From the NCBI GenBank assembly GCA_903824675.1, contig CAIJXV010000101.1, positions 1 to 64,000 of the forward strand: a stretch of 64,000 nucleotides of DNA, in the 5' to 3' direction. Shown here piece by piece: positions 25,046 to 35,621 of the stretch. The notes beneath the pieces are model-generated. The model was given only the letters and a program-made list of their open reading frames with translations, made no database searches and was not told where the DNA came from. The DNA comes from an uncultured bacterium (GTDB lineage: Bacteria > Verrucomicrobiota > Kiritimatiellia > CAIKKV01 > CAIJXV01). The translations under genes and the position numbers were made by a program. Numbering within the stretch: the stretch's first letter is position 1; every line of letters starts with the position of its first letter.

Positions 25046-27031
25046 ATGAAATCAGCCCGCCAAATTAGAATTCAAGTAGCGCAGTCGGATCCCGTGGTAG
25101 AGTGGGTGGCGCAGGAGGCCGGCAAATATATCCATCTGATGACCCGCCGTTCCCCCGGGAGGCTTCCTTCTACAGCGGACGATGATGAAGGATGCTTGAT
25201 CCAGATAGGGACGGTGGATCAGTTTCCCCGGATATGGCCGGATGTCAAGGCGGCCGGGCAGGATATTTTTGCCGATGAGATTTTCGTTAAGGCCGGCTCG
25301 GGCCGGGTGATCCTGTCCGGATTGAATTCCCGGAGTGTTCTTTTCGCCCTATATCGCTGGCTGGAAGAATTGGGATGTCGCTGGCTGCGGCCCGGTCCGA
25401 TGGGGGAGACAATTCCGCGGATAGCCGATCCGCTGCGAAAGGTTGTGCGATTGCAGGAAACGCCCTCCTATCGCCATCGATGTATTTGCATCGAGGGATC
25501 CTGTTCCCGGCAACACGTGCTGGACCTGGTCGACTATGCGGCCAAGCGGGGTTTCAACGCGTATTTCTTGCAGTTCCGAAATAGTTACACCTTTTTCGAT
25601 CACTGGTATCGGGAGGAGCGCCAGGCCGGTGGCCCGCCCGCAGCCTTCTCGGTCGAGGAGGCGGAGGCAATTCATGGGGAGATCAAGCGGGCGGCATTGG
25701 ATCGGGGATTGCTTCTGCACATGGTGGGACACGGTTGGACATGCGAGCCCTTTGGGATTGGGGGGACCGAATGGCGACCGACCACCCAGGCAATTCCTGA
25801 AACAACAAAGCGTTTTTTTGCCCAGGTAGGCGGGCGGAGGGAACTGTGGGGCGGTATTCCCCTGAACACCCAACTGTGTTACGGAAATCCTGTTGTACGG
25901 GACAAGATGGCCCAGGCGGTGGCTGAGTATGCCGGGACGCATCCGGAGGAGCAGGTGATTCATGTCTGGCTGGCGGACGGATCCAACAATAATTGCGAAT
26001 GTGCGGCCTGCCGTCGGCATCGGCCCAGCGATCTTTATGTGGATCTCCTGAATGAGATCGACCGGCGGCTGTCCAAACGGAAGCTGGGAACCCGCATTGT
26101 GTTCCTGGCCTACGTAGATTTACTCTGGGCGCCAGTGCGCGCAAAAATTGAAAATCCGGATCGGTTCATTCTGATGTTCGCGCCGATCACGCGCTCGTAT
26201 TCCAGACCTTTCGGCGGCGGGGCAGCGGCGCCTTCCAAGCCGGTGGGCCCTTTTGTCCGGAACAAACTGGTATTCCCGACCTCACCCGAAGCCAATCTGG
26301 GGATGTTGAAAGGATGGCGCCGGGCGTTCAAAGGAGAGTGTGTTGATTTCGATTATCACCTTTGGCGGGACTGGGTATTCGATCCGGGTCAGATGCAAAT
26401 CAGCCGGGTGATATACGAGGATGTCCGGAATCTGGCGCCCTTGGGTATGAACGGATTCATCTCGTGTCAGGCTCAGCGATTGGCCTTCCCGACGGGTTTG
26501 CCCCTGCATCTATTGGGGAAAACTCTTTGGGATGCTCGGGACCGTTTTGATGATCTGGTTCGATCCTATTTTGGGGATTTATATGGACGGCAGGGGACCC
26601 GTGTCCGGCGTCTGATGGAGGAGATCAGCCAGCGAATAGATCCGTCTTTTCTTCGCGGAGAAAAGAAGCGTCCGCTGGATTTCCGCCGGGCGGCGGAAAC
26701 ATACGCAGCATTGGCGGGTTTTTTAAAACGCCGAGTTAGAGGGTTTTTAATTTCCTCCCCGGGCGATGCGGTGCATGCTTATAGTCGAAAAATCCTATGT
26801 CATTATATCTGGTATATCACGAGTCTGGCAGATCTGTATGCTAAAGTGTCGCAGAAAGACTCACAGGTTACGGAAGCATTGGCCGCTTTTGAGCAAGGGA
26901 TGAAAGACCGTCTGATGGAATTGCATCCGGTTCTTGACACTTGGATGGCCTCGGCGATGGTTCGGCATGTCGTGGCGTCTGCCGGGCTTCCCTATCGCGA
27001 GAAAATCTGGGTTACATCTGAGCCGGATTAA
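25046..27031 (+). CDS. DUF4838 domain-containing protein (alpha-glucuronidase-like fold)
   Basis: A 661-residue protein without an obvious signal peptide. The N-terminal 110 residues resemble the small domain preceding GH67/GH20-type barrels (EIFVKAGSGRVILSGLNSRSVLFALYRWLEELGCRW). The middle is a DUF4838-type TIM barrel with HVWLADGSNNNCECAACRRHRPSDLYVDLLN segments, whose paired cysteines recur in the family. DUF4838 proteins are common in Verrucomicrobia, Lentisphaerae and Planctomycetes near carbohydrate genes; activity is unproven. A strong ribosome binding site (AGGAGGATGAG) precedes the ATG. It diverges from the glycogen operon and stands alone. Confidence 0.78.
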   Translation: MKSARQIRIQVAQSDPVVEWVAQEAGKYIHLMTRRSPGRLPSTADDDEGCLIQIGTVDQFPRIWPDVKAAGQDIFADEIFVKAGSGRVILSGLNSRSVLFALYRWLEELGCRWLRPGPMGETIPRIADPLRKVVRLQETPSYRHRCICIEGSCSRQHVLDLVDYAAKRGFNAYFLQFRNSYTFFDHWYREERQAGGPPAAFSVEEAEAIHGEIKRAALDRGLLLHMVGHGWTCEPFGIGGTEWRPTTQAIPETTKRFFAQVGGRRELWGGIPLNTQLCYGNPVVRDKMAQAVAEYAGTHPEEQVIHVWLADGSNNNCECAACRRHRPSDLYVDLLNEIDRRLSKRKLGTRIVFLAYVDLLWAPVRAKIENPDRFILMFAPITRSYSRPFGGGAAAPSKPVGPFVRNKLVFPTSPEANLGMLKGWRRAFKGECVDFDYHLWRDWVFDPGQMQISRVIYEDVRNLAPLGMNGFISCQAQRLAFPTGLPLHLLGKTLWDARDRFDDLVRSYFGDLYGRQGTRVRRLMEEISQRIDPSFLRGEKKRPLDFRRAAETYAALAGFLKRRVRGFLISSPGDAVHAYSRKILCHYIWYITSLADLYAKVSQKDSQVTEALAAFEQGMKDRLMELHPVLDTWMASAMVRHVVASAGLPYREKIWVTSEPD

Positions 27032-27053
27032 TAGGGGCGACGCCGATGTCGGA

Positions 27054-27647
27054 TTAAAACCCTCGTAAGCATTCTGGCCAAGTGGATCGGAGGGCTTGCA
27101 ATGCGCGGGCGCGATGCGAAATCCGGTTTTTTGAAGCGCCCTCAATTTCGGCAAACGTCTGCTCAAAACCATCCGGAACGAACAGGGGGTCATAACCGAA
27201 CCCCTGAATGCCCCGCGGTTGGTCCAACAAAATTCCGGGGCAGGTGCCTTCGATGACCCTCAGATCGCCTGAGGGGGCGACGAGGGCGAGGGCACATTTG
27301 AAACAGGCTCGGCGGTCGGTCACGCCGTTCATCAATTCGAGCAGACGGCGATTATTATCGGCATCCGTCGCATTCGGGCCGGCGAAACGGGCGGAGAAGA
27401 CCCCAGGAGCGTCGTTGAGCGCACGAACGGCCAGTCCGGAATCATCGGCCAGTACCCAAGTGCGGGTGACAGTTGCCCACGTGATGGCTTTGTGGATGGC
27501 ATTGGCGGCAAATGTCTGGCCGTCCTCCTCGACTTCGGGAAGATCGGAACGGTCAGCGGCACAAGCGACGGCTTCGGGAGGCAAACCGAGCAGATCAATA
27601 AATTCGCCAAATTTATGCCTGTTCCGGGTGGCGATCAATAATTTCAT
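27054..27647 (-). CDS. rdgB: XTP/dITP diphosphatase (RdgB/HAM1 family)
   Basis: A 197-residue house-cleaning nucleotide pyrophosphatase that hydrolyses dITP, XTP and other deaminated purine triphosphates. N-terminal LIATRNRHKFGEF, the EEDGQTFAANAIHKA block, VLADDSGLAV with metal-binding acids, FSARFAGPNATD, GIQGFGYDPLFVP and the C-terminal ISHRARAL are all classic. The length is typical. It is downstream of tRNA-Leu on the same strand and convergent with the DUF4838 gene, 22 bases apart. Confidence 0.94.
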   Translation of the reverse strand: MKLLIATRNRHKFGEFIDLLGLPPEAVACAADRSDLPEVEEDGQTFAANAIHKAITWATVTRTWVLADDSGLAVRALNDAPGVFSARFAGPNATDADNNRRLLELMNGVTDRRACFKCALALVAPSGDLRVIEGTCPGILLDQPRGIQGFGYDPLFVPDGFEQTFAEIEGASKNRISHRARALQALRSTWPECLRGF

Positions 27648-27710
27648 TCAAAATACATCCATCGAATAAAGTCGCGTGGATTTCCAAGAAAAGATGGTTG
27701 TGACTTCGAT

Positions 27711-27797
27711 TGGTGCTCGGGGGGGGACTCGAACCCCCACAGCCTTTCGGCCATTAGCACCTCAAGCTAACGTGTATGCCAATTTCACCACCCGAGC
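27711..27797 (-). tRNA. tRNA-Leu (anticodon GAG)
   Basis: An 87-base tRNA with CCA encoded (27711-27713 on the complementary strand). The acceptor stem is GCTCGGG paired with CCCGAGC, the anticodon stem TTAGC/GCTAA encloses the loop TTGAGGT giving anticodon GAG, a long class II variable arm (about 12 bases) is present, and the T loop reads GTTCGAGTC. This decodes CUC/CUU leucine codons. Confidence 0.95.
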
Positions 27798-27901
27798 AAT
27801 CGAAGAGACGATACAGTAGAGGAACCGTTGACGAATTTCAACCGGAAATTACACAAGAGTTGACGGACTAGTGAAAGGGGTGGTGATATGAAATATGTTG
27901 C

Positions 27902-28642
27902 TCAGGGCGCGTTGGGAGGCGCAATCGTTGGGAATGGATGGCCGGTCGAGGCGAAGACGATATTAATTGAAGCCCGGTCAAGCCGGCGGAGTTCACGGGG
28001 ATCTCGGTCGTAATTGAATTGCCAACGGGCAGTACGCACGGTGCTTCGATGGCCGTTAGTTTCCAGGATTTCCGAGGGTGTTTCAATGGCAAAGGAAATG
28101 TTGAGATCAGCCAATAAGGGTGCAATATCAGGGGGAAGCGCGTTAAGATCAGGATCCAAGTCCAACGGAGGGAATGTCAGGGAACAACGAACGGCTCCAT
28201 CTTTCAGGTTTTGGACTCGCCACGTCAGATGTTCGAAAAGGGGGCAATGAGCCAAATCTTCAAGTGAGTGGAAACGGATCTCAAAAAACAAATCACGTCG
28301 GTCTTGTTTGATTTCGAATGTCCCCCTTTGAAAATCCAAGGTAGGGGTGGCGTTTGATTGGAGAATACGCCGGGCCTGGTCGCCGTCCCGGGCACTTAGA
28401 AGTGCCAGCCAGGGTGATGGGGTGTGGGGCAGGGCATTAGTGGTGGATCCATTTTTGAGTTCAGCGGCCAGGGATTGTGCGAGCAACAGGCGGTCTAAGG
28501 CTTGTTGTCGAATGGCTCCATATACAATCGCGCGACCGGATCCGTCGGGTGCTAGGGTCAGGGTGGTTTCCAGACGAATGCAACCGACGGTGAGAGATAT
28601 AACAACGACGAAAGCGAATCCCACTAGACCATTGAAGCGCAT
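27902..28642 (-). CDS. Putative lipoprotein, LppM/DUF3153-like
   Basis: A 246-residue exported protein. A hydrophobic signal (about 7-20) ends in LTVGC, an approximate lipobox with Cys21. It continues IRLETTLTLAPDGSGRA, the start typical of LppM/DUF3153-type lipoproteins, in which a beta-rich domain follows a Cys and a conserved DGSG turn. Function unknown. It lies 25 bases after the ftsB-like gene on the same strand and may be cotranscribed with eno and ftsB. Confidence 0.6.
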   Translation of the reverse strand: MRFNGLVGFAFVVVISLTVGCIRLETTLTLAPDGSGRAIVYGAIRQQALDRLLLAQSLAAELKNGSTTNALPHTPSPWLALLSARDGDQARRILQSNATPTLDFQRGTFEIKQDRRDLFFEIRFHSLEDLAHCPLFEHLTWRVQNLKDGAVRCSLTFPPLDLDPDLNALPPDIAPLLADLNISFAIETPSEILETNGHRSTVRTARWQFNYDRDPRELRRLDRASINIVFASTGHPFPTIAPPNAP

Positions 28643-28667
28643 ACGCGACAGGCTCCCAAAGTCGGGG

Positions 28668-28961
28668 TTAATGGTCTTCCGGCGCGTTGAATTTATAGAT
28701 GGTTTCGCCGGGTTTAGCCATGCCGAGTTCCCGCGCGGTTCGTTCTACGAAATCCTTATCGTAGGCGAACCGCTTGTGCTTGGTTTCCAACTGGCGGATA
28801 TTGGATTCCAGATGGTTATTTTCCTCGTCCAAGGCCATGCGGGAGTTCTGCAACCGTTGATACTCCTGGCATTTTGGCATACCCCAAGAGATGACCGCCA
28901 CCACCCCGATCAGGGCGATGGGAATCCAGATCAACCGAGTGATCATGTGCCAATAGCGCAT
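28668..28961 (-). CDS. ftsB: Septum formation initiator FtsB/DivIC-like
   Basis: A 97-residue bitopic membrane protein with one N-terminal helix (about 8-27), a coiled coil (about 32-65, LQNSRMALDEENNHLESNI), and the conserved C-terminal stretch FVERTARELGMAKPGETIYKF typical of FtsB/DivIC. It bridges FtsL and other divisome proteins in the periplasm. The location directly downstream of enolase is the common eno-ftsB arrangement. An alternative start is the Met six codons downstream. Confidence 0.88.
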   Translation of the reverse strand: MRYWHMITRLIWIPIALIGVVAVISWGMPKCQEYQRLQNSRMALDEENNHLESNIRQLETKHKRFAYDKDFVERTARELGMAKPGETIYKFNAPEDH

Positions 28962-28998
28962 CAGCGGTTCAACTCCGTTTAACGCCTCCGCCGTCGGG

Positions 28999-30303
<1,305 letters not shown>

Positions 30304-30392
30304 TCAGGTTTTCTGATCGGTTATTGACTTGAAAACTAGCAAGTTGTGGGAGGGAAAGCAAGTCTGATTCGGTTTTTAATAGGCCCCCCGAA

Positions 30393-31574
30393 TTGACTCA
30401 TTGAAAATGTTACCGAAGCCAGGAACGAAATAGGGCGGGAAGTGATTCGTTGACTCATAATTGATGTTACCGAAAGGAGACATCAAAAATGGTCAACCAA
30501 TCGAAGCGGGAATACTGGGCGGCGATCCTGGGGCGATATCGCCGTGCGGGGCGCAAATTCAAGCAAAAGATCCTGGACGAGTTCTGTTCCATATGCGGCT
30601 ATCACCGGAAGCACGCTATCCGCTTGTTACGGCGAAGAGGGGTGGTGCGGCAAGAAGGCCGCGGCGCCAAGGTGCAATACGGGCCAGAGGTCATAGGAGT
30701 GCTGAAAGACCTTTGGTTGGCTTCGGATCGGTTGTGTTCGAAACTACTAAAAGCCGCGATTCCCGTCTGGTTGCCATTCTATCGACAGAAGCATGAATTA
30801 CCCAAAGACGTCTGTGCCGGCTATTGCGAGTCAGTCCCGCAACGCTGGATCGCCTGCTTAAACCGGTCCGCAAACAGTATGGCACCCGGGGGCGGTGCGG
30901 AACCCGTCCGGGGATTCTTTTCCGACATCAGATTCCTAGCAAAACCGACAGGGCGGACATCACCCAGCCAGGTTATGTAGAGGCCGATACGGTGGCCCAT
31001 TGCGGCAATTCATTGGATGGCAATTTCGTTTGGAGCCTTACGCTGACGGATATTTTCAGCGGTTGGACCGAAAACCGGGCCGTCTGGAATAAGGGCTATG
31101 GCGGCGTCAAACAAGCCATTCAAGAGATCGAGGCCGACTTGCCCTTCGCGCTGCTCGGGTTTCAAACCGATAATGGCGGAGAATTCCTCAATCACCACCT
31201 TTATCGGTACTTCTCAGAACGCGACCTCCCCGTCGCCTTTACCCGCGGTCGTCCTTATCACAAAAATGATACGGCCCATGTGGAGCAGAAAAACTGGACG
31301 CATGTGCGGCTATTGCTGGGATATCAGCGCATTGAAAACGGGGACCTGATCCCAGCCATAGTAAATCCAAGATCGGTTCCCGTTACATCAAAAAATATTC
31401 CACCCCCCCAATACCCTATCAGCGCCTGATGGAATTAGCGGAAGTTCTGGAGCCGTTGAAGGGTCACTTAACCGAGCTTTTTTGTAACCTGAATCCATTC
31501 GCTTAAAAAAACAGATTGACTATAAACAGTACCGGATTCTTAATCAGCTTCGGTAACATGTTTCAATGAGTCAA
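30393..31574 (+). mobile_element. Degenerate insertion sequence with inverted and subterminal repeats
   Basis: The left end (30393-30419) begins ttgactcattgaaaatgtt and continues accgaagc. Its inverted copy lies at 31547-31574 with one extra base. A further copy of the end sequence occurs inside the left end at 30450-30476, in the same orientation as the terminal copy. Between them is one transposase gene broken by frameshifts. No clear target duplication is seen. The element sits between eno and an S51 peptidase gene and provides the 3' end of the latter. Confidence 0.85.
30489..31506 (+). pseudogene. Broken DDE (rve-core) transposase gene
   Basis: Three reading frames joined in order give one transposase. 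The N-terminal part, with a helix-turn-helix-like start (MVNQSKREYWAAILGRYRRA), runs in one frame to about 30820. The catalytic core then continues in a second frame, with the DDE residues in EADTVAHCG, FQTDNGGEF and HVEQKNW, to about 31360. The C-terminal end (SRYIKKYSTPPIPYQRLMEL) lies in a third frame to the stop at 31504-31506. The last join also lacks a stretch normally found between the GDLIPAI and SRYIKKY segments, so an internal deletion is likely. It cannot make active transposase without frameshifting. Confidence 0.85.
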
Positions 31575-32277
31575 CGCGCCCCTTGAGCGCGGGCAAGGTG
31601 ACGATTCCTCCGGTTTCACGGCGGAAAACAGGGGCCGGTTTCGACAGCGGTTGGACTTTATGGGCCGACTCCACCCAGAGGGCACCGTCGGAAGGGATGC
31701 CGTAACCGATGGCACCCGGTGTTTGTAACGTCAGCAGGGCGCGCAATTCCTCCCATTCGTCTTCCTCGGCATGCGTATCGCAAAAGACCGGGGCGATTCC
31801 GAGGCAGGGGAATCGTTCGGCTGACTCCGGATCCTCGGGATCCTGCCAGCGGACCCATTCGCGGGACAGCATGATACTGCCGGCAGAGAGGCCCAGAAAA
31901 CGAATGCCTTCCGCCTGCAATTCGCGCAGGGTGTTCGACAGGTTGCATTGATCCAACAGGGCCATGCCCTCCTCAACATCGCCGCCGTTGATGAAAATGA
32001 TCGGAAAAGGGTCAAGTAGCCGACGCCATTCGGCGGGATCGCGGGTGGGCGGATTAACGGTGGGGATGAGCCGGACCGCGCCGGCGCCGGCGGCATTCAG
32101 CCAACTCGTGGCCCAACGCAGGAAGGGTTTGTCATCGCCACTGGCGGCGCCGATGTAGGCGATGGCCGGCTCGGGCGGGAGATCGGCAAAAAACGGTTGC
32201 AGGAGGGGGCCGAAGGCGGGGGATCGGCCCGGGCCGCCGGCGAGAAGGAGAACGGGTTGGGGGAGCAGGTCAGGCAT
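31540..32277 (-). CDS. Peptidase S51 (dipeptidase E / cyanophycinase-like)
   Basis: A 245-residue class I glutamine amidotransferase-like fold hydrolase of family S51. The nucleophile elbow is GLSAGS (Ser in SAGSIML), preceded by FINGGDVEEGMALL; a downstream His-Glu-containing segment (FCDTHAEEDEWEEL) would complete the site. PepE cleaves Asp-X dipeptides and cyanophycinase cleaves beta-Asp-Arg; the substrate here is unknown. It starts inside the 3' end of the PaaK-like gene (eight-base overlap), so the two are coupled. Its last 11 codons and stop are inside the right end of the insertion sequence, so the natural C-terminus has been replaced. Confidence 0.75.
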   Translation of the reverse strand: MPDLLPQPVLLLAGGPGRSPAFGPLLQPFFADLPPEPAIAYIGAASGDDKPFLRWATSWLNAAGAGAVRLIPTVNPPTRDPAEWRRLLDPFPIIFINGGDVEEGMALLDQCNLSNTLRELQAEGIRFLGLSAGSIMLSREWVRWQDPEDPESAERFPCLGIAPVFCDTHAEEDEWEELRALLTLQTPGAIGYGIPSDGALWVESAHKVQPLSKPAPVFRRETGGIVTLPALKGRVDSLKHVTEAD

Positions 32278-33601
32278 GGGATGTCTCCAGGAGGGTTTCG
32301 GGGTCGAGGGGTAGATGGTTTTTAGCCAATCGGTTTTTAGCTGAAATTTCCGGGGGGACCCGCGGCACGAGATGGATCTCGACGTGCAGGGGCGCACCAT
32401 AGAGCGATTCCAGGCATTGGCGGATGACGGAGTCGAGCCCGGCTGGCGTCGGGGGGGCGACGGCGGCATGGACGCGGAATGAATTGAGGGTCAATTGTTC
32501 AACCTGGTATCCACGCAGCCCCGGCACTTGGGACAGGACTTCGTCCAACCGGTTGACGGTGACGGGGCGGTTGTCAAGGGTCAGGGTTACATCGCGAACC
32601 CGACCCTCGAGCGCTTCGAGGATCCAGCCATCGGTTCGCCCGCAGGGACAGGTTTGGGGGGCTGCGATGCGGGCCAGGTCGCTGATGTCGAATCGGATGA
32701 GGGGGAGCCAGGGGTTCTTGAACGGGGTCACCAGGATGCGGCCGATCCGGGGATTGCCGAGGGTGGGGCTCCAGGTTTGAAAATCAATCCGGCAGAAAGC
32801 GGTATTTTGATGATAGCGGCCGGCTTCGCACTCCATAAAGACATATCCGGCTTCGGTGGAGCCATAGGAATTGATGATCGGGCAGGCAAAGGCCTTGCGG
32901 ATGGCTCGGAGAAACAGGCGGGACGGATATTCATAGGTGAGGATGATTACCGGCGGGCAATAACAGGATCGTTTCTGATCCAGGAGATAATGGGCAAAAT
33001 CGGCGAGGAGGGAGGGGTTAGCTTCCAGCACGACCGGTTGAAACGTTTGCAGTTCCCTGATCATGCGCTCGTAATGGGCGGCATCCCAGGCAAGAGGGTT
33101 GCTTTTTTCGTTAAGAAAAAGAAAGCGATCGGCACTTCGATCGGCAAAGGAGAGCGAACGATCGTCGTTGCGGATTCCGACACTGATGGGATTGGCGAGG
33201 ATCGCTTCGGGGTGACGGCCGAGGGGGAGCCGCGCGGTATCAGAATGGAGGGCCCAGGCGGCGGTCTCGGAGTCGTTCCACCAGGTTTGGTTCCAGGGCA
33301 GGGAGACTCTTTCCTCCGTGGTGCCGCTGGTGTGAACCAATTCGATTTCCTGGGAATCGAGTCCCGCCTGCAACGTACGACCCAAAGGACGCAAGCCATC
33401 CGGAAAATGGCTGCGGATGTGGGCTTTGGAGGTGACCGGTAGGGCAGCGTAGCGCTCGTCGACCGGGTGATGGGAGCCGGGATCGAAGCGTTTCCAGTCG
33501 CGATAACCGGGAATCCATTCGAGGGCAAAATCCAAGACTTCCTGCGATCGGTGTTGATAGTCAGGCGTAAAAGAGGGACGAAGTCCGGGGAGCGGTTGCA
33601 T
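32270..33601 (-). CDS. PaaK-like adenylate-forming enzyme (phenylacetate-CoA ligase family)
   Basis: A 443-residue adenylate-forming protein. The ATP-binding loop is HTSGTTEERVSLPW, the second motif SYGSTEAGYVFMECEAG, followed by IRFDISDLARI and a Cys-containing segment TCPCGRTDGWI typical of the PaaK family (CxCGR). The C-terminal domain EALEGRVRDVTLTLDNRPV completes it. PaaK-type enzymes activate carboxylic acids as acyl-adenylates, often to CoA thioesters; many genomic copies belong to coenzyme F390 synthetase-like or biosynthetic systems. The acid is not apparent here. The start at MQPLPGLRPSF is chosen because 33 upstream residues look non-coding. Confidence 0.8.
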   Translation of the reverse strand: MQPLPGLRPSFTPDYQHRSQEVLDFALEWIPGYRDWKRFDPGSHHPVDERYAALPVTSKAHIRSHFPDGLRPLGRTLQAGLDSQEIELVHTSGTTEERVSLPWNQTWWNDSETAAWALHSDTARLPLGRHPEAILANPISVGIRNDDRSLSFADRSADRFLFLNEKSNPLAWDAAHYERMIRELQTFQPVVLEANPSLLADFAHYLLDQKRSCYCPPVIILTYEYPSRLFLRAIRKAFACPIINSYGSTEAGYVFMECEAGRYHQNTAFCRIDFQTWSPTLGNPRIGRILVTPFKNPWLPLIRFDISDLARIAAPQTCPCGRTDGWILEALEGRVRDVTLTLDNRPVTVNRLDEVLSQVPGLRGYQVEQLTLNSFRVHAAVAPPTPAGLDSVIRQCLESLYGAPLHVEIHLVPRVPPEISAKNRLAKNHLPLDPETLLETSHA

Positions 33602-33735
33602 GTCGGACAGGATAGCAGTCTGGGATGGGTAAGGAAATTCAAATATTAATCTCACGGTTGATATTTTAGTTCCAGCTTGCGTCGTTGAATCTATTGGCAT
33701 AAAACGATTGCCTCAAACATTCAGAAAGGGTCCTG

Positions 33736-34734
33736 ATGACAGCCTGTTGGATGAAAGGTGATTTGCACGTCCATTCCGCCTTGGACAGCGATGGATTTTT
33801 GCCCATCGAAGAAATTGTCCGCCGATCCAGGCCATTTTGTGATTTCTTAGCCATCAGCGGACATGCTCTCCAATCAGACGAATGGGGGGGCGATCAATAT
33901 CGCGATGTTCTGGCGGCCCGTAAAAAATATCCCGACACCTTTCTGTTCCATCTCGCCGAGTGGGAGTTCCCTATTCCCCGTCATGTGATTGCGTTCACAA
34001 CCCCGGATTGGCGTGAATTCGAGCTTCAGCGTGAAGTGGTGCGGCAATTTGACCGGAAACGGGATGTCATCGGGCGGGCCAAAGCCTTGGAAGCGCTTCG
34101 TTATATTGAAACTCACTGGCCGGACCAGGCGCTCATGATCTTTAATCATCCGAATTCCCCCGCAGTTCCGTTCGAGGACCTTGAAGCCCTGGCCGCGTCC
34201 CCTGTTTTTAAAATTCTGGCCTGCTATGACCGCGGCGAACGCCGGGCTCCGCAAACCTGGGAGGTCGGCGCCGAATGGGACCGCCTGCTGTGCCTGGGGC
34301 ATCGGATATGGACGCGGTTTGGCTCCGATTTTCATCGTCATTTTGAAGATGGACACACGGACTATTATCCGGGCGAATTCGTGCAGGACCATCTCTGGGT
34401 CCAGGAACGGAGCTACCGGGGGATTTACAACGCCTACCGGGACGGTGCGTTCTTTTGCACTGTGGACAACCTGGTGAGCCGCCTGACCCTGGTCCGGGTC
34501 GATCAGCGGTTGCGTGTGGCTTTCCAATGCGGTGAACCCGTGGAAAAATTCGAAGTCATTGGTGACGGAAAAATCCTGATGACCGTAACGAATATCGACG
34601 AACATTTTGACCGGGAGTTGGACGTTCCTCCCGCCGGTTATTACCGGTTGCGCGGGCATGGTTATGAAAAGAAGCGGCGCTATACGGATGGCACCTATGT
34701 GCCGGTGTTCCTCGGCAACCCCCTGTTTGTCTAA
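33736..34734 (+). CDS. PHP domain-containing metal-dependent phosphoesterase
   Basis: A 332-residue protein opening with KGDLHVHSALDSDG, the first PHP motif with two metal-binding His residues and an Asp. Further motifs are FLAISGHA, FHLAEWEFPIPRHV, FNHPNSP and FGSDFHRHFEDGH, giving the remaining His/Asp/Glu ligands of a trinuclear metal site. The last 80 or so residues form a beta-rich extra domain. PHP enzymes include histidinol phosphatase and nucleoside-monophosphate phosphatases; the substrate is unknown. The ribosome binding site AGAAAGGG is well spaced. It lies 51 bases before the TIM-barrel gene on the same strand. Confidence 0.82.
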   Translation: MTACWMKGDLHVHSALDSDGFLPIEEIVRRSRPFCDFLAISGHALQSDEWGGDQYRDVLAARKKYPDTFLFHLAEWEFPIPRHVIAFTTPDWREFELQREVVRQFDRKRDVIGRAKALEALRYIETHWPDQALMIFNHPNSPAVPFEDLEALAASPVFKILACYDRGERRAPQTWEVGAEWDRLLCLGHRIWTRFGSDFHRHFEDGHTDYYPGEFVQDHLWVQERSYRGIYNAYRDGAFFCTVDNLVSRLTLVRVDQRLRVAFQCGEPVEKFEVIGDGKILMTVTNIDEHFDRELDVPPAGYYRLRGHGYEKKRRYTDGTYVPVFLGNPLFV

Positions 34735-34785
34735 CGCCATCCCGTCTGTCTGGGTAATGCATTTTTCTGAAAGGTTGTTAAGCTT

Positions 34786-35562
34786 ATGTATTCCTATCTG
34801 GTCCGTCCCCTCTATCCTACGGATTTTCTGAAGCGGCATGGGGTGGGCGTTGAAGCGCATCTGGGGCGCTATGACAAACTCGAGAACTGGCCGCAGTATG
34901 TTCCCTTTGTGGGCGGCATCCATCTGCCGTATTCGCAACTGAATATCGCGGCACTCGACGATGCGACCCGGGCCCAATCCATCGAGGCGGTGAAGGCGGC
35001 GATTCAAAAGGCCACCCTCTATCCTGTGGAGCGGCTGGTGATGCATCTGACAGCGGTGGAGATTATGGATGATCAGGTGGTGGGCGCCTATGATCGCCTG
35101 ATCGACGGACTCCGGGATCTGGCCGCCTACGCCGCTACGCACCGGCGGATTTTATGTCTGGAAAACACCTGCAATGTCTGGAATCCCACCCAGCGCCGCT
35201 GGGGTGTTTCCAGTGCGGAATGGCGCCGGGTCTGGCGGGATGTGGATCGGGCCAATGTGAAAAGGACGCTGGATACCAGTCACGCCGCCACCGCCGTGAT
35301 GGACCTCGAAACTCCCGAAAAACGGGTCGAGGCGATCTGGGATTTCCTGGTCGATGCCGATGCGATTGAACGGGTGCACTGGTCGGATTCAATCCTGGGG
35401 CCGGACCAGATCAAAAAAGACCGGCACTTGGTTCCCGGTCAGGGAGACCTGCCCCTGGCCTTCCATCGCGCCATTGCCGGCTTATCTGCCGTTAAACTCC
35501 TGGAGCAAACCAGCCCGGCAGAAGAAATTGCGAAGGGATTGAGTTTCGTTCAGTCATTGTGA
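34786..35562 (+). CDS. Xylose-isomerase-like TIM barrel (sugar phosphate isomerase/epimerase family)
   Basis: A 258-residue single-domain TIM barrel related to AP endonuclease 2/xylose isomerase-like enzymes. Visible family elements are VGVEAHLGRYDKLENW near the start, LVMHLTAVE, ILCLENTCNVWNP, VKRTLDTSHAATAV with the metal-binding Asp-x-x-His, RVHWSDSILG, and the final HLVPGQGDLP with a Gly-x-Gly-Asp turn. Such proteins isomerise or epimerise sugars using a divalent metal. It follows the PHP gene and probably shares its transcript; together they may form a small sugar-phosphate route. Confidence 0.8.
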   Translation: MYSYLVRPLYPTDFLKRHGVGVEAHLGRYDKLENWPQYVPFVGGIHLPYSQLNIAALDDATRAQSIEAVKAAIQKATLYPVERLVMHLTAVEIMDDQVVGAYDRLIDGLRDLAAYAATHRRILCLENTCNVWNPTQRRWGVSSAEWRRVWRDVDRANVKRTLDTSHAATAVMDLETPEKRVEAIWDFLVDADAIERVHWSDSILGPDQIKKDRHLVPGQGDLPLAFHRAIAGLSAVKLLEQTSPAEEIAKGLSFVQSL

Positions 35563-35621
35563 GGCTCGGATAAATAGACGGCAACAGAGATGCCGCTGCC
35601 GGGCGTTCCAAGGACGGCAGA

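Noticed and set aside
33874-35142. 422-residue minus-strand open frame
   Set aside because: It lies antisense across both the PHP and TIM-barrel genes, which carry clear motifs.
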